DNA of 64,000 nt from Dactylellina haptotyla (GCA_031310005.1 CM062385.1:2170001-2234000); one strand, 5' to 3'; positions 23,884 through 35,992 are shown, numbered from the stretch's first letter. Translations and numbers: made by a program. The notes: generated by a model from the sequence alone, not told the origin.

Positions 23884-26117
23884 CTTTTCTATATATTGTA
23901 TTGTCTTGAAGAAGAGGAATATGGTTCTTTGGGATTGTGAAAATTTGAGATAACTTGAAACTTGAGTGCGGCTACTATGTTATATATTGGAAGAAATGTA
24001 GAAGATATTGGTGAGAGCTAATTTAAAGTGGAAGATGTTTGGCTGTTTGGCTGATATTGTTGTGAATGCTGTTGGTGATGCTGTTTTGAATGATATTGTG
24101 AGATCTGGAAGGATATTTGAACTCTTTATATACAATTGAAGCTCTCGCACGAAATCTTTACAGACCAAGAATACCGAGCTTCTCCGGCCGTTAATTCCAT
24201 GTCGTATCATATTGAAGCTAGCTCTAACAGCAGCGTGGGGTTCGAGGTTGTCGGTTGCGCCAGGTCAAACGGTTGGCCCGATAGCAGTGCGGAAACAGCG
24301 CCGAGAGAATGGGACAAGATTTAGAGCTAGCCTTGTCCTCGCGGCTCGACAAACCAACCCTGCATATGCGAGCGAGGAGCACTTCGCAAACAGCGTACAT
24401 TGAAACGTCAGTGCGAAAAGTTAGTAATCACCTAGACGTTTGACTGCAGGATTAAATTGCTTAGTGGCGCTACTTTAGAAAAGTGCCGAGGATGCGGCCA
24501 GATGTACCCCGACGGCTCGACACGAACATTGTACCGATTTGGTGCCCCGCACCGATTTTTTTAGTGTACCGAAGTCTACGAATACATTTGCTGTATTTGG
24601 ACCTTTTGTGAGGGGCTTCGGAAAATAGTATAGACACGGCTGTGCCGGCTTCAATGTTTGTTCGGTCCACCCGCACGATGTGTTGCCTGGGATGCCACCA
24701 CAAAACCTCAACACCAACAAAACCCACAGCGAGATGTTAGACACACGGAAAATGACGACAACAGACTTTTCATCTGGACAGAGTGTAGTTTCCTAGGGTA
24801 TTAGCTTTAGCGCGCCGTCGGCCGATATATATTCCCTCCACGTGACTTCTTCTTTATAATATCCTTGATTACCCAATCGAGGATCGTGGAAACTCGGCCT
24901 TTTGCTCAATCTAGCTCAAAATTGCGAGTGTCTTCGCCTGCACAAGGGGTTTATGGACGGGATTATGGAAGCTTTCTAGCTGACTACTTAATTTGATGAT
25001 ATAATCAGTCTTCTTGGTGCCTAGGTTATCATTTTACCTGCTGCGAGATGCTTTAGTGATGGTCTGTCCTTGTTCTTTACAATATCTGCTAGCAAACCTG
25101 TGAACGGATTCGGCATAACTGAGCGTATTGGTGAAGCAAAATGAAAATATCTGTCTTATGTCACCGAATCCTTCGTATTTCCCACACTAGCTGTACGTAA
25201 GCATCTTATAGTTCCAAGAAGTAGAAGCCAGGAGGATGCTCGAATGTTTTGTGATCCATATCTGCCGCCTCGTTTGTGTTGGCCTGCAGGACGCATATAT
25301 TGCCTGCAGTGTAATCACTCGTTTCGTAGAACCAGAAGGCCCAAACGCTGTTGTCATCACTCTGGTACAAAAGAGTTAAATTTCTGGGCAAAAAGCGCAC
25401 TTGTTAGTCAGATATAATCTGTGGGTTGCAGCTATGGTACGGGACCGTATTGGCAGCAAACCAACCGTCGCCCGAGAACGCTTTGGGCTTCTTATGTTGC
25501 AGCAGACTGCATGGCCTGGTGCTAGGATGTTTTACGCCACGCTATAACTCCATTGCAGTAATGTCGCCTTTTGCCCGGTTTAAATTTTTGAAATCGTGGT
25601 ATTAATTTCAGTTATTAACGTAGTTTGTAGCGCTATAGCATGTTCAACCTTTCAATAAAACAACTCAGCTCTGAGCTTGATATATCCGTTATCTCCATGA
25701 TAATGACCCTGTTCCTCGTTGCTACGAATCACAAACATCGTAAAACCAAGCATAGTCATGGCGTTATGCCATCATCGATTTAAAATTCTTCAAGGTCTAC
25801 TTCCGCCCAGTTCCGCGTAACATCTCCGATCCATCTAGGGTGGTAGAGCTTATGACGGGATAACTCTTATCCGTTAAGCCGGGTATGGAGAAGAGAAGGT
25901 ATGTTCTATCCTTGTGTATAGTGTTATAACAGGAGTTTTGGGACTTGGTCCTTAAGTGAATCTATAGTAAGGTAGGACTGCAAGCTGTAATTGAGAAACG
26001 CCCTTCAAGTTATTTTTATGAGATTTTGCTAACTATATCAAATTGGAATAATCACATAGGTTCGAATGGATTCCAATGATTGTATCCACGGATGCAGTAG
26101 GCTAGAATGTAGGCATT
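23884..26117. other. Intergenic with one possible orphan exon
   Basis: About 2.2 kb. No full gene could be built. A minus-strand segment near 25206-25400 has protein-like composition (listed separately). The rest looks non-coding. Confidence 0.4.
25203..25480 (-). pseudogene. Possible orphan exon(s) or gene remnant
   Basis: A minus-strand frame ending at about 25206 encodes a compact, aromatic-rich stretch (SVWAFWFYETSDYTAG, then HPPGFYFLEL and a stop). It is preceded by a good acceptor context (ttgtaccag). A second protein-like piece in another frame lies just upstream (AFSGDGWFAANTVPYHSC, about 25420-25475). I could not find a donor/acceptor pair or start codon that turns them into a gene. 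They may be exons of a gene I failed to model, or a host-gene remnant. Confidence 0.25.
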
Positions 26118-27065
26118 CTAAAGCTTCGTAAGAAGATTAGACAGGATATCCTCAGTATGCCGCATAATGAGGCTAACATGGCCATCGTCATCCATCCGCT
26201 TATACGGGGCGTCCGGTAAGAGCTTCGAAGCTTTATCAGCCATTCCAGCTGGGACGTTAACATCGAGGCCGCCATGCCATATCGTCAGTCGGCTAGAATC
26301 CAAATCCTCCAGCTTGAATCCCCATTCGGAAGCAAACAACCAAAACTCCCACGCGGCGCCCTTACTTCCCGGTCGCAGTGCCTCCTTCATAGACCCAAGG
26401 TACGCTCCAGTCAGAGTCTCGTCTTTCCCAACTTGTTTCATACACTCCTTGTCTATCGCTGGCTGGGGTAGACCCGCAGCTTGGCTCTCCATCATCTTAA
26501 GCAACTTCGGTATATCAGAGCGCGCCACCATTCCCATGGTCATATCTATCAGCTTCTCAGCCAACCAGGTTGACCAACCGGCAATCCACATCAGTAAGCG
26601 GGTCTGCCACATCATTCCAGTGGTTCCCAGAGAAAGCGGGTAGATTGCTGAAATGACAGTCGCCGCGACGAGACGCTCCTGTGGTATTGAAAGCAAGCAT
26701 GCTAGTACATACGGCCCACCGCCTGATACACCAAGAAGACCAAACTTGGGAATATTGAGGTGATCAGCAAGCTCGAGGAGGTCTTGCGGCCATGACAGTA
26801 GAGTGCGATTTTCTTGGAAGGTCGATCTACCAAAGCCGGGGCGGTCCGTTGATATGACTGGGATCCCGAGACTTTCCGCAGTCCGATCGATGAGTAGGGC
26901 TTCAAGGTGGCACCCAGGGGTTCCGTTGATATAGAAAATCGGAATACTTTTTGGGCTGTCTTGTGCTCCATATTTGCCGTACGCTAATGTTCTTCCGTCT
27001 TTGAGCGTAAAAGTCTCCACGGTATCTTTCCACGCGTATTGAGTACTTGTTGTATCCTCTGCCAT
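26118..27065 (-). CDS. Alpha/beta-hydrolase family protein
   Basis: Intronless protein of 315 residues with an ATG at 27065. It has the classical alpha/beta-hydrolase fold-1 layout. YINGTPGCH near residues 45-53 forms the oxyanion-hole region, and DRPGFGRS follows. The nucleophile elbow GVSGGG has Ser at about 114, Asp at about 267 (HGGLDVNVP) is a likely triad acid, and His at about 295 (DDGHVSL) is the base. No signal peptide is seen, so it is probably intracellular. Relatives act on esters, epoxides or C-C bonds, and the sequence does not decide among them. It is divergent from the response-regulator gene, with about 1 kb of shared upstream DNA. Confidence 0.88.
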   Translation of the reverse strand: MAEDTTSTQYAWKDTVETFTLKDGRTLAYGKYGAQDSPKSIPIFYINGTPGCHLEALLIDRTAESLGIPVISTDRPGFGRSTFQENRTLLSWPQDLLELADHLNIPKFGLLGVSGGGPYVLACLLSIPQERLVAATVISAIYPLSLGTTGMMWQTRLLMWIAGWSTWLAEKLIDMTMGMVARSDIPKLLKMMESQAAGLPQPAIDKECMKQVGKDETLTGAYLGSMKEALRPGSKGAAWEFWLFASEWGFKLEDLDSSRLTIWHGGLDVNVPAGMADKASKLLPDAPYKRMDDDGHVSLIMRHTEDILSNLLTKL

Positions 27066-28090
27066 TGAGTCGGTATACGTAGATCTCGATAGGTTATGTT
27101 ATATTATATTATCGTCTAGTTGAGAAGGAGGCGTCTACATTCGATTCGGTAGTTCGAATCATTCACACTTTTGGCTGGGTCTGGATAATTATCGATAAGA
27201 GTTGTAATCCGGACGATATAGTGGTATTTGAAGGCCAGCGGAGAAGCAAAGCCAAGTTTTCTGACCTAAGGCCCCAGCAAAACAACGGAATGCAGTAGAT
27301 CCGGGAACAACGTTTGCAGGCGTCTCCACCGCAAAGTAGATGAGCCTAAATTTAAAAGGCTGGGTGTTTGGAATCTAAGAAAGAAGAATTTACGGCGTTT
27401 ACTTCCTGGCTAGTAAACCAATTGATTGATCCATCGCCAGGGTTCCTTTGAACTGCATTCTGGGCAGAGAACAAACACTCTGCTGTCGAACTTGAGCCGC
27501 CGATTCGAGCTGAGCTATGAGTTTGTGTTGAGCTCAAAGGGTGTAAGGCTTGGAGTTATTTAGGCGGTGGCTGCGTGTAACACGATCAACTCGGCCACCC
27601 GTCGCGAATCCGGTTCAGAACAAATGAGGGCACCGGTGCACCGACCCCAAATCCAACCTGTCACAAATCTGGTGGACCCGACTTTGTAAACAAAAACTTC
27701 AGCTCGCTCAATATTGTAGTTCGGGCCCTATTAATGCGGTGATTAGAGTCAACTCGGTTCCATGGTCTCAGAACCATGAGAATGTTTGCTTCCTCATTCC
27801 GAACTCGCAATGCGTTTAGTTCCAATGCTCGCTAAGCAAGGAAGGAAGCCACCTCCTTGATCCTTAAGCTCCGGGCCCGCGAACGAACGTCATGCTTCAC
27901 GCGGGCTCGGCAGATAGGGAACAAGGGTTGCTTTTCTCCTGCCCTCAAAGATCTATATATATATCTTGCAAGAATATTCACGTGTATCGGAAAATACTCG
28001 GCGCTGTATATCGAAGCGTTCTAAACTAGTCGGTTCCCCGAAAGCTACGAATTACGAAGCATACGCCCCCCACGGTGCTGATATCATACG
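27066..28090. other. Divergent promoter region
   Basis: About 1 kb between the start codons of a minus-strand hydrolase and the plus-strand response regulator, so it should contain both promoters. An (AT)n tract lies near 27953-27964. No gene is supported. Confidence 0.45.
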
Positions 28091-29440
28091 ATGGATGAAC
28101 CGCTCTCTCTCCAGCAGCTAATTGATAGCTCTCAGAGGCCTGCTCTCGTCCTTGACTTTCGCTTAAAACACAATCTTAAAGCCCCTTCACTCGCGACAAT
28201 AAAAGACTTGAAAGTTTCGCACAACCCAGCTTGTGAACATGGTTGGTATTCAGAGGCGTTCAAGGATCTGTTGGAACAAAATTTCGAAAAGCTGGAAGAA
28301 AGAGGAAATCGAGTGCAGGGTCCACAGGAACACGAGAGACCGCGGCATTATAATGTTGCTGGGGATGCGTGGCTATCAGTAACAGTGGGGTGTTATCATA
28401 TCTTGACGCTGGAGCCAAGCAAGGCGGCAGCAAGTTCTATCTATCCTGAGGTTGTGTCTTCGAGAGAAGACCATCTTTATAGAAGACTTAACAGCGTACG
28501 TTTCTAAGGGGACTTAGGCGAAGGATGGTATATTGATTCCGAATTTAGACACAAGGGCCCCTCGAATCATTCTCCGAGCTTAGCGACCAAGCATTGAAAG
28601 ATGCGGAAGCTGTGAGAAAAGACGTATCGCAGCTCAGCTCAGAGACTCAGCTCGACAATCAACTGGCAGAACGGATATCAGGTCGCCTACTCCAACTCGA
28701 GCTCAATCTCAGAACCATCTCATCCGGAATTTCTCTGCTCAAAGATCTTTCCGATGTGTCGGACCTCGCGCCTCCTCGCCAGAGACCCGAGTCCCGTCCT
28801 GCCGTCAGGCTCCCAGATAAGGATCTTTTGACCTCGATACGCGATCGGGTCTACGCGGGGCGCGTGCCACAGTCCACATCGCAGCCACCGTGGCCAACTG
28901 CGGTCAACTATAAACACCCTTCCGGCTTGGAAGCTTATGCACCGAGTCTTCGCCTTTTGCTTGTCGAAGATAATATAGTCAATCAAAAGCTGCTACAGAA
29001 ATATTGTCAGAAATATGGCACTCTTGAGGAATTCATCACACAGGCATTAGATGGAGCGCAAGCCTTAGAAATGATCGAACAAATGACGAGAATGGGCCAT
29101 TTCCCAGATATAATCTTTGTTGATTGCTCTATGCCAGTTCTTGATGGATATAGTTTCCTGGAAGAGTTTCGGCGACGGTGGCCCAATGCCAAATGTAGGA
29201 TTGTTGGGATGATGGCACATGCGATAATCGGTACTAATGTATAAGTTACTCTTTCCTTTGAAGTATTCTAAACGATCTTGTCAACTAACATGCTTTCCTC
29301 AATGTTAGAAACGATTCAAGGAGCTTGGTGCGCACGAAGTGCTCAATAAGCCACTTAGGTGGATGCACTTATCTGGGCAGCTTGAACTAGCTACTCGGCT
29401 TAAGATGTCACGTGAAGTAGAATTTCGAGGCAAGTTATAA
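28091..29440 (+). CDS. Response-regulator (REC) protein without kinase domain
   Basis: Protein of 408 residues from three exons: 28091-28495, 28549-29238 and 29309-29440, all joined in phase 0. The C-terminal 130 residues form a two-component receiver domain. The acidic pocket is in LLLVEDN (about residues 271-277), the phospho-acceptor Asp is at about 327 in IIFVDCSMPVLDG, and the conserved Lys is at about 379 in VLNKPLRW, encoded by the small last exon. Residues 1-270 have no HisKA or HATPase motif. They include a helical stretch around QLSSETQLDNQL. Ascomycetes normally have few stand-alone regulators (Ssk1, Skn7, Rim15-type), and this protein lacks the HSF domain of Skn7 and the kinase of Rim15. 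It may be a truncated relative of a hybrid histidine kinase or a distinct regulator. It would take phosphate from an HPt protein such as Ypd1. Confidence 0.85.
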
Positions 29441-29638
29441 GATGAGGTTTGCTATGAATGGAACCGTGTACGAGTATCACCGGAGAATACCAAATCAGAA
29501 GATTAAAAAGTGTTTTCGCTCATTATCATTAAAAGTACAATAGCTACTCGCAACTGATATGTTATAAGATTCGAAAAATGGTACGCAAGCTGAAACTCTA
29601 GATTTATTATCAAGTCCTTTTTTATAGTATCTCACCCT

Positions 29639-31331
29639 TTACAAGTGTAAGGGGCCACCCCAAACTCTCATCTGCTTGCCGAACTTGTGAAGGATCATTA
29701 AAACACCCAAAGCTGTAGCCACAATTGCGGCTTGGACTCCGAAGCTGACATCGTATCCCGACGCGGCACCCCATGGCTGTTGGAAGTAGCCAACAGTGAA
29801 TCCACCAAGCACACGAGCGAAGTTCAAGAAACTCGAGACCTCACCAGAAGCAGTTGGGTAGGAGTCGAGAGCGTATGCGGTGATAGCCACGGACGCAATC
29901 ATGACACCGAAGACGTACATTCCCCATCCCATGACGAGAGACATGTAGTGAAGGTGCTGGGCCAATCCGAAGCCGACAATTATAAGACCAGGAATCATAA
30001 AGAAAGCGGCGATATAGTTGGTCGTCAAACGGCACTCGGGCTCGAACACACCGTTGTGACGCTTGATGTATCGATTGGCGATGAAGTCGTTGAAGTAATG
30101 ACCGAAGATTTCACCAATGGCGACAGCAACGAGAGGGGTGAAGTAGAGATAACCGACGGACTTGGCACCGAAGCCATATCCACCGGCTTCTTGGGGTGTT
30201 TCGAAGAGGATAGAGGTGGTGATATTGATACCAACAGCCCTAATATATTTGTTAGCACACTGCGCGTTTTCAACTCAGACACAAAATTAGGGAATTATTC
30301 CACTTACCACATGAAGGAAAGCATGTAGTAAATCATGATTGGGATCATGGTTGGACGGAAAAGGACTTTGAGAAGTCTCAACCAGCTGCGAGGGAAAGAA
30401 ACGAATTGAAGCGACGTATGGTTCTGAATTTGCCAGATTCCGATGACGCGCATGACGCGGTTTCCTCGAGGAACCTTCTCGGTTGCATTGCGAATATACC
30501 AGGTCTCATCAGCCCATCCGAGGATCAGAACCAAATCAAAGCAGCACAGTGCAAAGACGAGCCAGAAGACGTTTCGCCATTCGCCAGTTCCGTCGATGAT
30601 GAAGTTGCCAAGGCATGGACCGAGATATGGCGAAACCAAGAAGAGGGCCGCCCAGATACCGATCTTTCGGGCATGCTCGTGGAAGAAGAACATGTCCTTG
30701 ATGAAAGAAAGACCAATAGTTTGACAAGCGGTGAGAGTGAAGCCCATCAAGGCACGCATTCCGTAGAAGGTCTCGAAAGTGTCGGTCAAACAGCATCCCA
30801 AGGTGAAGAAGGCGCCAGCGAGAGTGGTCCAGAAGAGAACTGGGGCTCTTCCCCACCAATAGATGAACGGAATCCAGAACATGCCACCGACACCAAGCAT
30901 GATAACATTCAAGTTACCCGCATAATTGACAACGGCGGGGCTCATGTTCCACTCTTGACCTTGTTTGACGATGCATGGGATACCAGCACCGCTACCAAAG
31001 TCACCGCAGAACGCAGACAAAGCTACGATGAAAAGGATCATGTGTTTCTTGAATGGAGACCAATTGAGAGGGTCATCTGGGTCCTCGCTAGGCTGTGGAA
31101 CTAGAACAGTCTATTTCAATTGTTAATTGTCGACTTCGCTATGTTTGTTATTTAGAGTAAACTTACATGTCCATCGGCTGCAAGCTTGTAGCCGGTGTGA
31201 CCATTCTTCTCTGCATCCCCAACGTCGAGGACAACAGCGCCGAAGTGATCTTCGGCTTCACGGTCAGCGACATCTTCAATTTGGTTCATCGCGGCCTTGT
31301 TTGGTTTCTCGCGGCTATCCGTTTCCGACAT
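29639..31331 (-). CDS. MFS transporter (DHA1-like drug/metabolite exporter type)
   Basis: Major-facilitator protein of 522 residues with three exons: 31331-31167, 31110-30308 and 30239-29639. The first intron joins in phase 0 (DGH/TVLVPQ). The second bridges FM-W-AVGIN with a GTAAGT donor. The N-terminal 75 residues are hydrophilic and end in DDPLNWSPFKKH, the typical lead-in of fungal MFS proteins. About twelve hydrophobic helices follow, with the loop ACQTIGLSFIKDMFFFHEHARKIG after helix 4 and a long charged central loop near the middle. The DDPLNW lead and loop pattern fit fungal drug:H+ antiporter-like transporters of the plasma membrane. It is divergent from the VAO-type oxidase gene (1.5 kb between starts), so it may export the cluster product. 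The substrate is unknown. Confidence 0.9.
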
Positions 31332-32835
31332 TTTCGAATGTTATTATTCCCTAAACGGGATAAGAGCCAAAGTCGAAAGGGAAGAAAAGTAGAAGAAGTA
31401 GGTGTTATGTGAAATTATTTATCAACTGAGTATAGGCACCTCCTCAGATGATGATCCGGACTAGATTCGCAAGATGGATAAACCCAAAAACCAAAGATCC
31501 AGATTCCGGGGTTCGTAGACGCCCTTTATCTACTGTTCCGAAGACTTGGACTTCGGGTTCTCACCTCTTCGCCAAGATATCCTCGAACGTGCTGCCCCAG
31601 TTGACTTTCCACATACAAGTACAAGTATCTTATGAATCAACCTGTTAATATCTCCACAAATCTAAAGAAAAAGAAAGGAACGAGAAGGAAAGCAAAAAAA
31701 GTAGTCCCCACAAAACCTCCGCACTTCTCCAAATTCTTGGGGACTTCGTGAACCAGCCGGCCCATTCGGCGTGTCCTTGGGGTGCAAAGCTCTCGGCTGG
31801 AACGCTAATGATTGGCTGGTATGGGCTAAAGTTCAAACAGTAACCCAACCTCAGACACGCTCCAGTCCCTTCTCGGTTGAAATTGCTGGCATGCAATTAG
31901 TAAAAAAAAAAGTTAACCACACGCCGCCGCCATTTGGTGCTTGAGTGAGGTGGGCGCACAAGAGGGACCCGGGGAATCGCCAGAGCTACTTGACCTGGCT
32001 ATTCTCCGCGCCATACCTGCACGGTTGGTTGGTAATAGCTTAGTCCTTTGGCGGTTGCGCGAGTTGTCGACTCCACGTAAACCTCTCGCTTTCCCCAGAT
32101 TCTCGGATCGCTAGAGTGCAATTCTGGCCTATAAACCCTAAAATAAGGTTAAAATAGGTAAGGTCATGCAGGGAACTGGTCGACAGAAGCCCAATTCATA
32201 ACTTGTGAGAAGACGCAAGCTGCAGTGCAGCCAAGACTTGGTGGATCGCGCTGGTCATTGTTGGCTGTGTTCCCGGTCGTGTTTACCGAAACCACACTTC
32301 GCTTCGGATCGAGGACTTCGTGCTCTGCTGCACCCAACCTGCTGAGCTATCAAACCTGGCCCGTTTGCGCTGGGACTGAGCAAAATCACTAGCCGGACTA
32401 AAGGGTCTTCGAAGCATGGTTATTGACATTTCAAATTGATTTTTAGCGCCGGAATATACCCAGTATTCGAATGCGAGTGCCTGCAGCTTCCATGCCTGTA
32501 TTCGATTTCAACGCGAATCGGACTCCTCGTAATCCGCGTCCTCTTCGCGCCGATGGGCATTGCATTACCTCACCGCTGGACGAGCGATGGAATGAGCCAC
32601 TACCATTCGGAACGTTCTGGCGTCCCGTGATCAAGCCATAGGAGTTAAAATGCCCGATAAGTTGTATTTCATATTCTCGAAAGATTCTGTCTACTCCACC
32701 AAAAACTGTCCTTGTGATCCTGAACCAAGAGCTTTGGTACATTTGGCCCGGGGTATATCCAATTACTGGCCAGAATTCTAGAGACAAGATATAGACTTGT
32801 AGATTCAAGTTTTGAGTATTTTCAATCTATCCAAG
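31332..32835. other. Divergent promoter region, MFS / VAO oxidase
   Basis: About 1.5 kb shared upstream of a minus-strand transporter and a plus-strand oxidase. Open frames here (for example minus 32443-32808) are featureless. Shared regulation of the two genes is plausible from their arrangement only. Confidence 0.45.
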
Positions 32836-34764
32836 ATGGTCACTTCGACATCTCGCATTCCGTCGCTCGACGATAAGCACAGTGGAACCCCAGCGCGTCT
32901 TCTAGATGAAGCGAAAGTTCTCAAAGAGCGTTTATATTCCAATAAGACGCTACCCCCAAGTCAACCGCGAAGGCAGGAGACACCAGTTCTACCGCCCGAT
33001 GTCGACAGAGCGACCTTCAACAAAGCCTGGAGCGATCTAAAGAGACTTCTCGGAGACGAAAATGTTGACTTGAACGATAAACCCCTCATCGATGGGTGGT
33101 ATATGGAGCACCCGTAAGTTTTAATCTCAAAATATAGCTTTGAAAGAACCACGAACTAACAATTGGTACCAGTAATACACACGATGCATTCCATATTCTC
33201 GATCAAGAGGACCTAGTCAGCTGCGGAACTGCCTACCCCGGTTCCACAGAAGATGTTCAGAAAATTGTCAAATGGGCAAACCGCTATTTTATCCCGGTAT
33301 ATCCGATCTCAATGGGCAGAAATCTAGGATACGGCGGTGCAGCCCCCCGTCTTCGTGGATCGTTACTCGTCGACCTAGGAAAACGCATGAACAAAGTCCT
33401 CAATATCGACGGCCATAACGCCAGCTGCTTAATAGAACCCGGAGTCTCATATTTCGGACTCTACGAAGCTGTCCAAAAATCTGGCCACCCACTCTGGATC
33501 GATACACCGGATCTCGGCGGTGGCAGCGTTATGGGAAATGCTTTGGATCGCGGCGTCGGCTATACCCCGTACGGCGACCACTTCGCCAACCACTGCGGTA
33601 TGGAAATCGTTCTTCCAAATGGCGAGGTTCTTCGAACTGGTATGGGTTCGCTACCTGGCCCCAATGGTACTGACAACCCCTGCTGGCAAGCTTTCCAGCA
33701 TAATTATGGGCCATCTATGGATGGCATGTTCACACAAAGCAACTTTGGAATCGTGACAAAGATGGGGATGTGGCTGATGCCAGCCACTGGACATCAGTCG
33801 TTTATGGTTACATTCCCGCGCGATGACGACTTCGAACAGATTATCGAGATTATCAGGCCATTGGCTCTCAATCGGGTAATCGGAAATGTCCCACAGATCA
33901 GGAACGTCATTCAGGAACTCGCGGTGACAGGGAAACCACGAAGTGCGTTCTATGACAAAAAATCACCAATGCCGAGAGAAGTCATTCGCCAACATGCGAA
34001 GAAGATGCCGTTTGGAGATGTCTCCTGGTTCTTTTACGGAACGGTCTACGGAGATGATGAGACTATTGCGAAGTCACTGAAAACAATCAAGGACGCGTTT
34101 TCAAAGGTTCCAGGAATGCAATTCAAGTTGCCAAAAGAATTGCCAGCAGATCACTATCTTCAAGACAGAGTTGACGTTTGCAGTGGAAAGCCAGTTCTTA
34201 GAGAATTGGATTGGTTGAATTGGGTACCTAATGCTGCTCATTTGTTCTTTTCGCCAATTGTGCCAACGAAGGGAAGAGACGCAAGATTAGTACACGAACT
34301 TGTCACAAGCTTACACAAGAAATGGGGATTCGATTCTTTCCCAACGTAAGTCACGCGAAATCTTTATCATTTTAAATAATAAACTGAAAGCTAACAAAAT
34401 CGATAGTTGGTGTGTTCTCGGTCGCGAACTCCACTACATCGCCAACATTGTCTACGACCGCGCAGACGCAGACGCCAAGCGCCGAGCAATGGGGCTTATG
34501 CGTGAAATGATCGCTAAAGCTGCAGCAGAAGGATATGGTGAATACAGAACACATTTGATCTTCCAGGATCAAGTCGCCTCTACATATGGGTGGAATAACC
34601 AGGCATTGAACAAGTTCAACGAATGTATCAAGGACGCTATCGACCCGAACTCTATTATGGCCCCAGGCAGGAACGGCATTTGGGGACAAAGATACAAGAA
34701 TAGAGGATTCGAAATGGGCGTTGGCCAGAACGAGCAAGGTGGCTTTGCGCAGGCGAAACTTTGA
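32836..34764 (+). CDS. Vanillyl-alcohol-oxidase-type FAD-linked oxidase
   Basis: Flavin oxidase of 602 residues with three exons: 32836-33113, 33173-34345 and 34407-34764. It reads like the VAO/p-cresol methylhydroxylase family along its whole length. The FAD-binding PISMGRNLGYGGAAP segment has Tyr at about 146. GGGSVMGNALDRGVGYTPYGDH follows in two blocks, with Asp at about 228 matching the catalytic Asp of Penicillium VAO. GEYRTH has Tyr at about 530 and Arg at about 531, matching the phenol-binding pair. His at about 493 (GRELHYI) lies in the region of the covalent FAD His, but I could not fix the alignment there. The family oxidises 4-alkyl- or 4-hydroxymethyl-phenols with O2, giving H2O2. 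No signal peptide is seen; the C-terminal AKL resembles a peroxisomal PTS1 signal. It is next to an FAD monooxygenase. Confidence 0.95.
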
Positions 34765-34893
34765 ATGAAGGATGCATGAGTGGCGGCGACCAAGTGGCTT
34801 ATACTTCTGTACTTTTTCATATTTAGCTTAAAACCTGATTTTAATAATAGCAAAATCGGTCTAGAACATATAAGATATAGCCTCTCTAGCTCT

Positions 34894-34910
34894 AGGTCTT
34901 CCCTAGACCT
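34894..34910. terminator. Short hairpin 3' of the oxidase gene
   Basis: AGGTCT and AGACCT pair perfectly around a 5-base loop, about 130 bases past the stop codon, followed by a T-rich run (tctttttaca). It could mark RNA 3'-end processing. Fungal ends are not defined by hairpins, so the role is uncertain. Confidence 0.25.
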
Positions 34911-35013
34911 TCTTTTTACATACTACAACTTAGATTATGAGACTAGAGCCATTTCTAACATGGTGGAGACGACTATAGTCAATTACTTCGTCACTTCGCA
35001 GCTGAGAATGATC

Positions 35014-35029
35014 CTCTAGAGCTCTAGAG
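35014..35029. repeat. Perfect 16-bp palindrome CTCTAGAGCTCTAGAG
   Basis: The 16-mer equals its own reverse complement and is also two tandem copies of the palindromic 8-mer CTCTAGAG. A further AGCTCT follows. It lies in non-coding DNA between the two flavoenzyme genes. Confidence 0.6.
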
Positions 35030-35992
35030 CTCTTTCATTTGATGCTTCACAGCTAGAATTGGATCACGAGGTGTTTTTCGATAGCAGAACTTTGTTCTAT
35101 CCACGAAGACCATTAATTTAATAGTTAGCTAATACCGAGACCAAGCCGATTATCGGCAACTTATCGAACATAGAATCAAATACAATGTCTTAACTATATT
35201 ACCAGCTTACCTCCACGTGGATAGAGAACTCCGAACACAGAAATCGATGACCTGAACCGTGCCTTCCGCCCAAAACTTCAAATCAAAGTAACGTCGTCCT
35301 ACGGAAAATCTCCAAGCCACGCTCCCCGTAGGAGAAACCCCGAGACAGTCACAAGCATGGCAAAAGGACGTTCGATACACCCATACCCACACGTACGCAT
35401 GGCACATCCCCGCATCTAGGATTCAGAAAGCGGTCGGTGTAGCTCCCTCAAGTTCGATATTACCCCCGCATTATGGTAACGAGTTCTCCGTGCATAATCG
35501 CCTCCGGTCAACTGTTGAGAACCAATTGATAAGATTGTGACCCGCTTTTGCTTTCCTCCTGTCTTCTCCACATTTCCATAGGGACTAGGGGACCCTTGAA
35601 TGAATGAGCGTCGGTGCATGCGTGCTCGAGTATTCGTTTTTCTTTCCTTCTCCACATTTGTCAAACGGGAAATACCCACCTCGCATGTATCGGCTGAGCG
35701 TCCACTCAACCCCAGACTTTTTTCTGCTCCATGTGTATTTCCGTAAAGAGTCTTTACCGAATTTATGGCACATTATGGAGAGGTTTCGGAACATGGCATG
35801 TGAGAAATTTAATTTTCGGAGATGGCGATTTGTCCGCTCTTGTGGTTTTTAATGTCCAAAGGGTTGGGGTTGAGATGTCCATGCGATATTCATAGACGAG
35901 GGCTGAAAATACAACAGAGGTTTTGGGTTGCTAAGGTAATTGAGCTCCAAGCTACAAAGGAATAGAAAATAGAGATCTGAAATTCGACGAAA

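Larger units (their letters stand above)
34765..35992. other. Intergenic with palindromes, between VAO oxidase and monooxygenase
   Basis: About 1.2 kb. No gene is supported; frames at 35207-35852 are open but featureless. The first 300 bases are rich in CTAG and GAGCTC words and hold a perfect 16-bp palindrome (35014-35029) and a short hairpin (34894-34910). The right part should be the monooxygenase promoter. Confidence 0.4.

Noticed and set aside
24400-24800. Possible transposon remnant
   Set aside because: No terminal repeats, target duplications or transposase-like frame could be seen.
27120-27190. tRNA-like B-box words (gttcgaatc) in several gaps
   Set aside because: No matching acceptor stem or A-box at the right spacing was found by eye.
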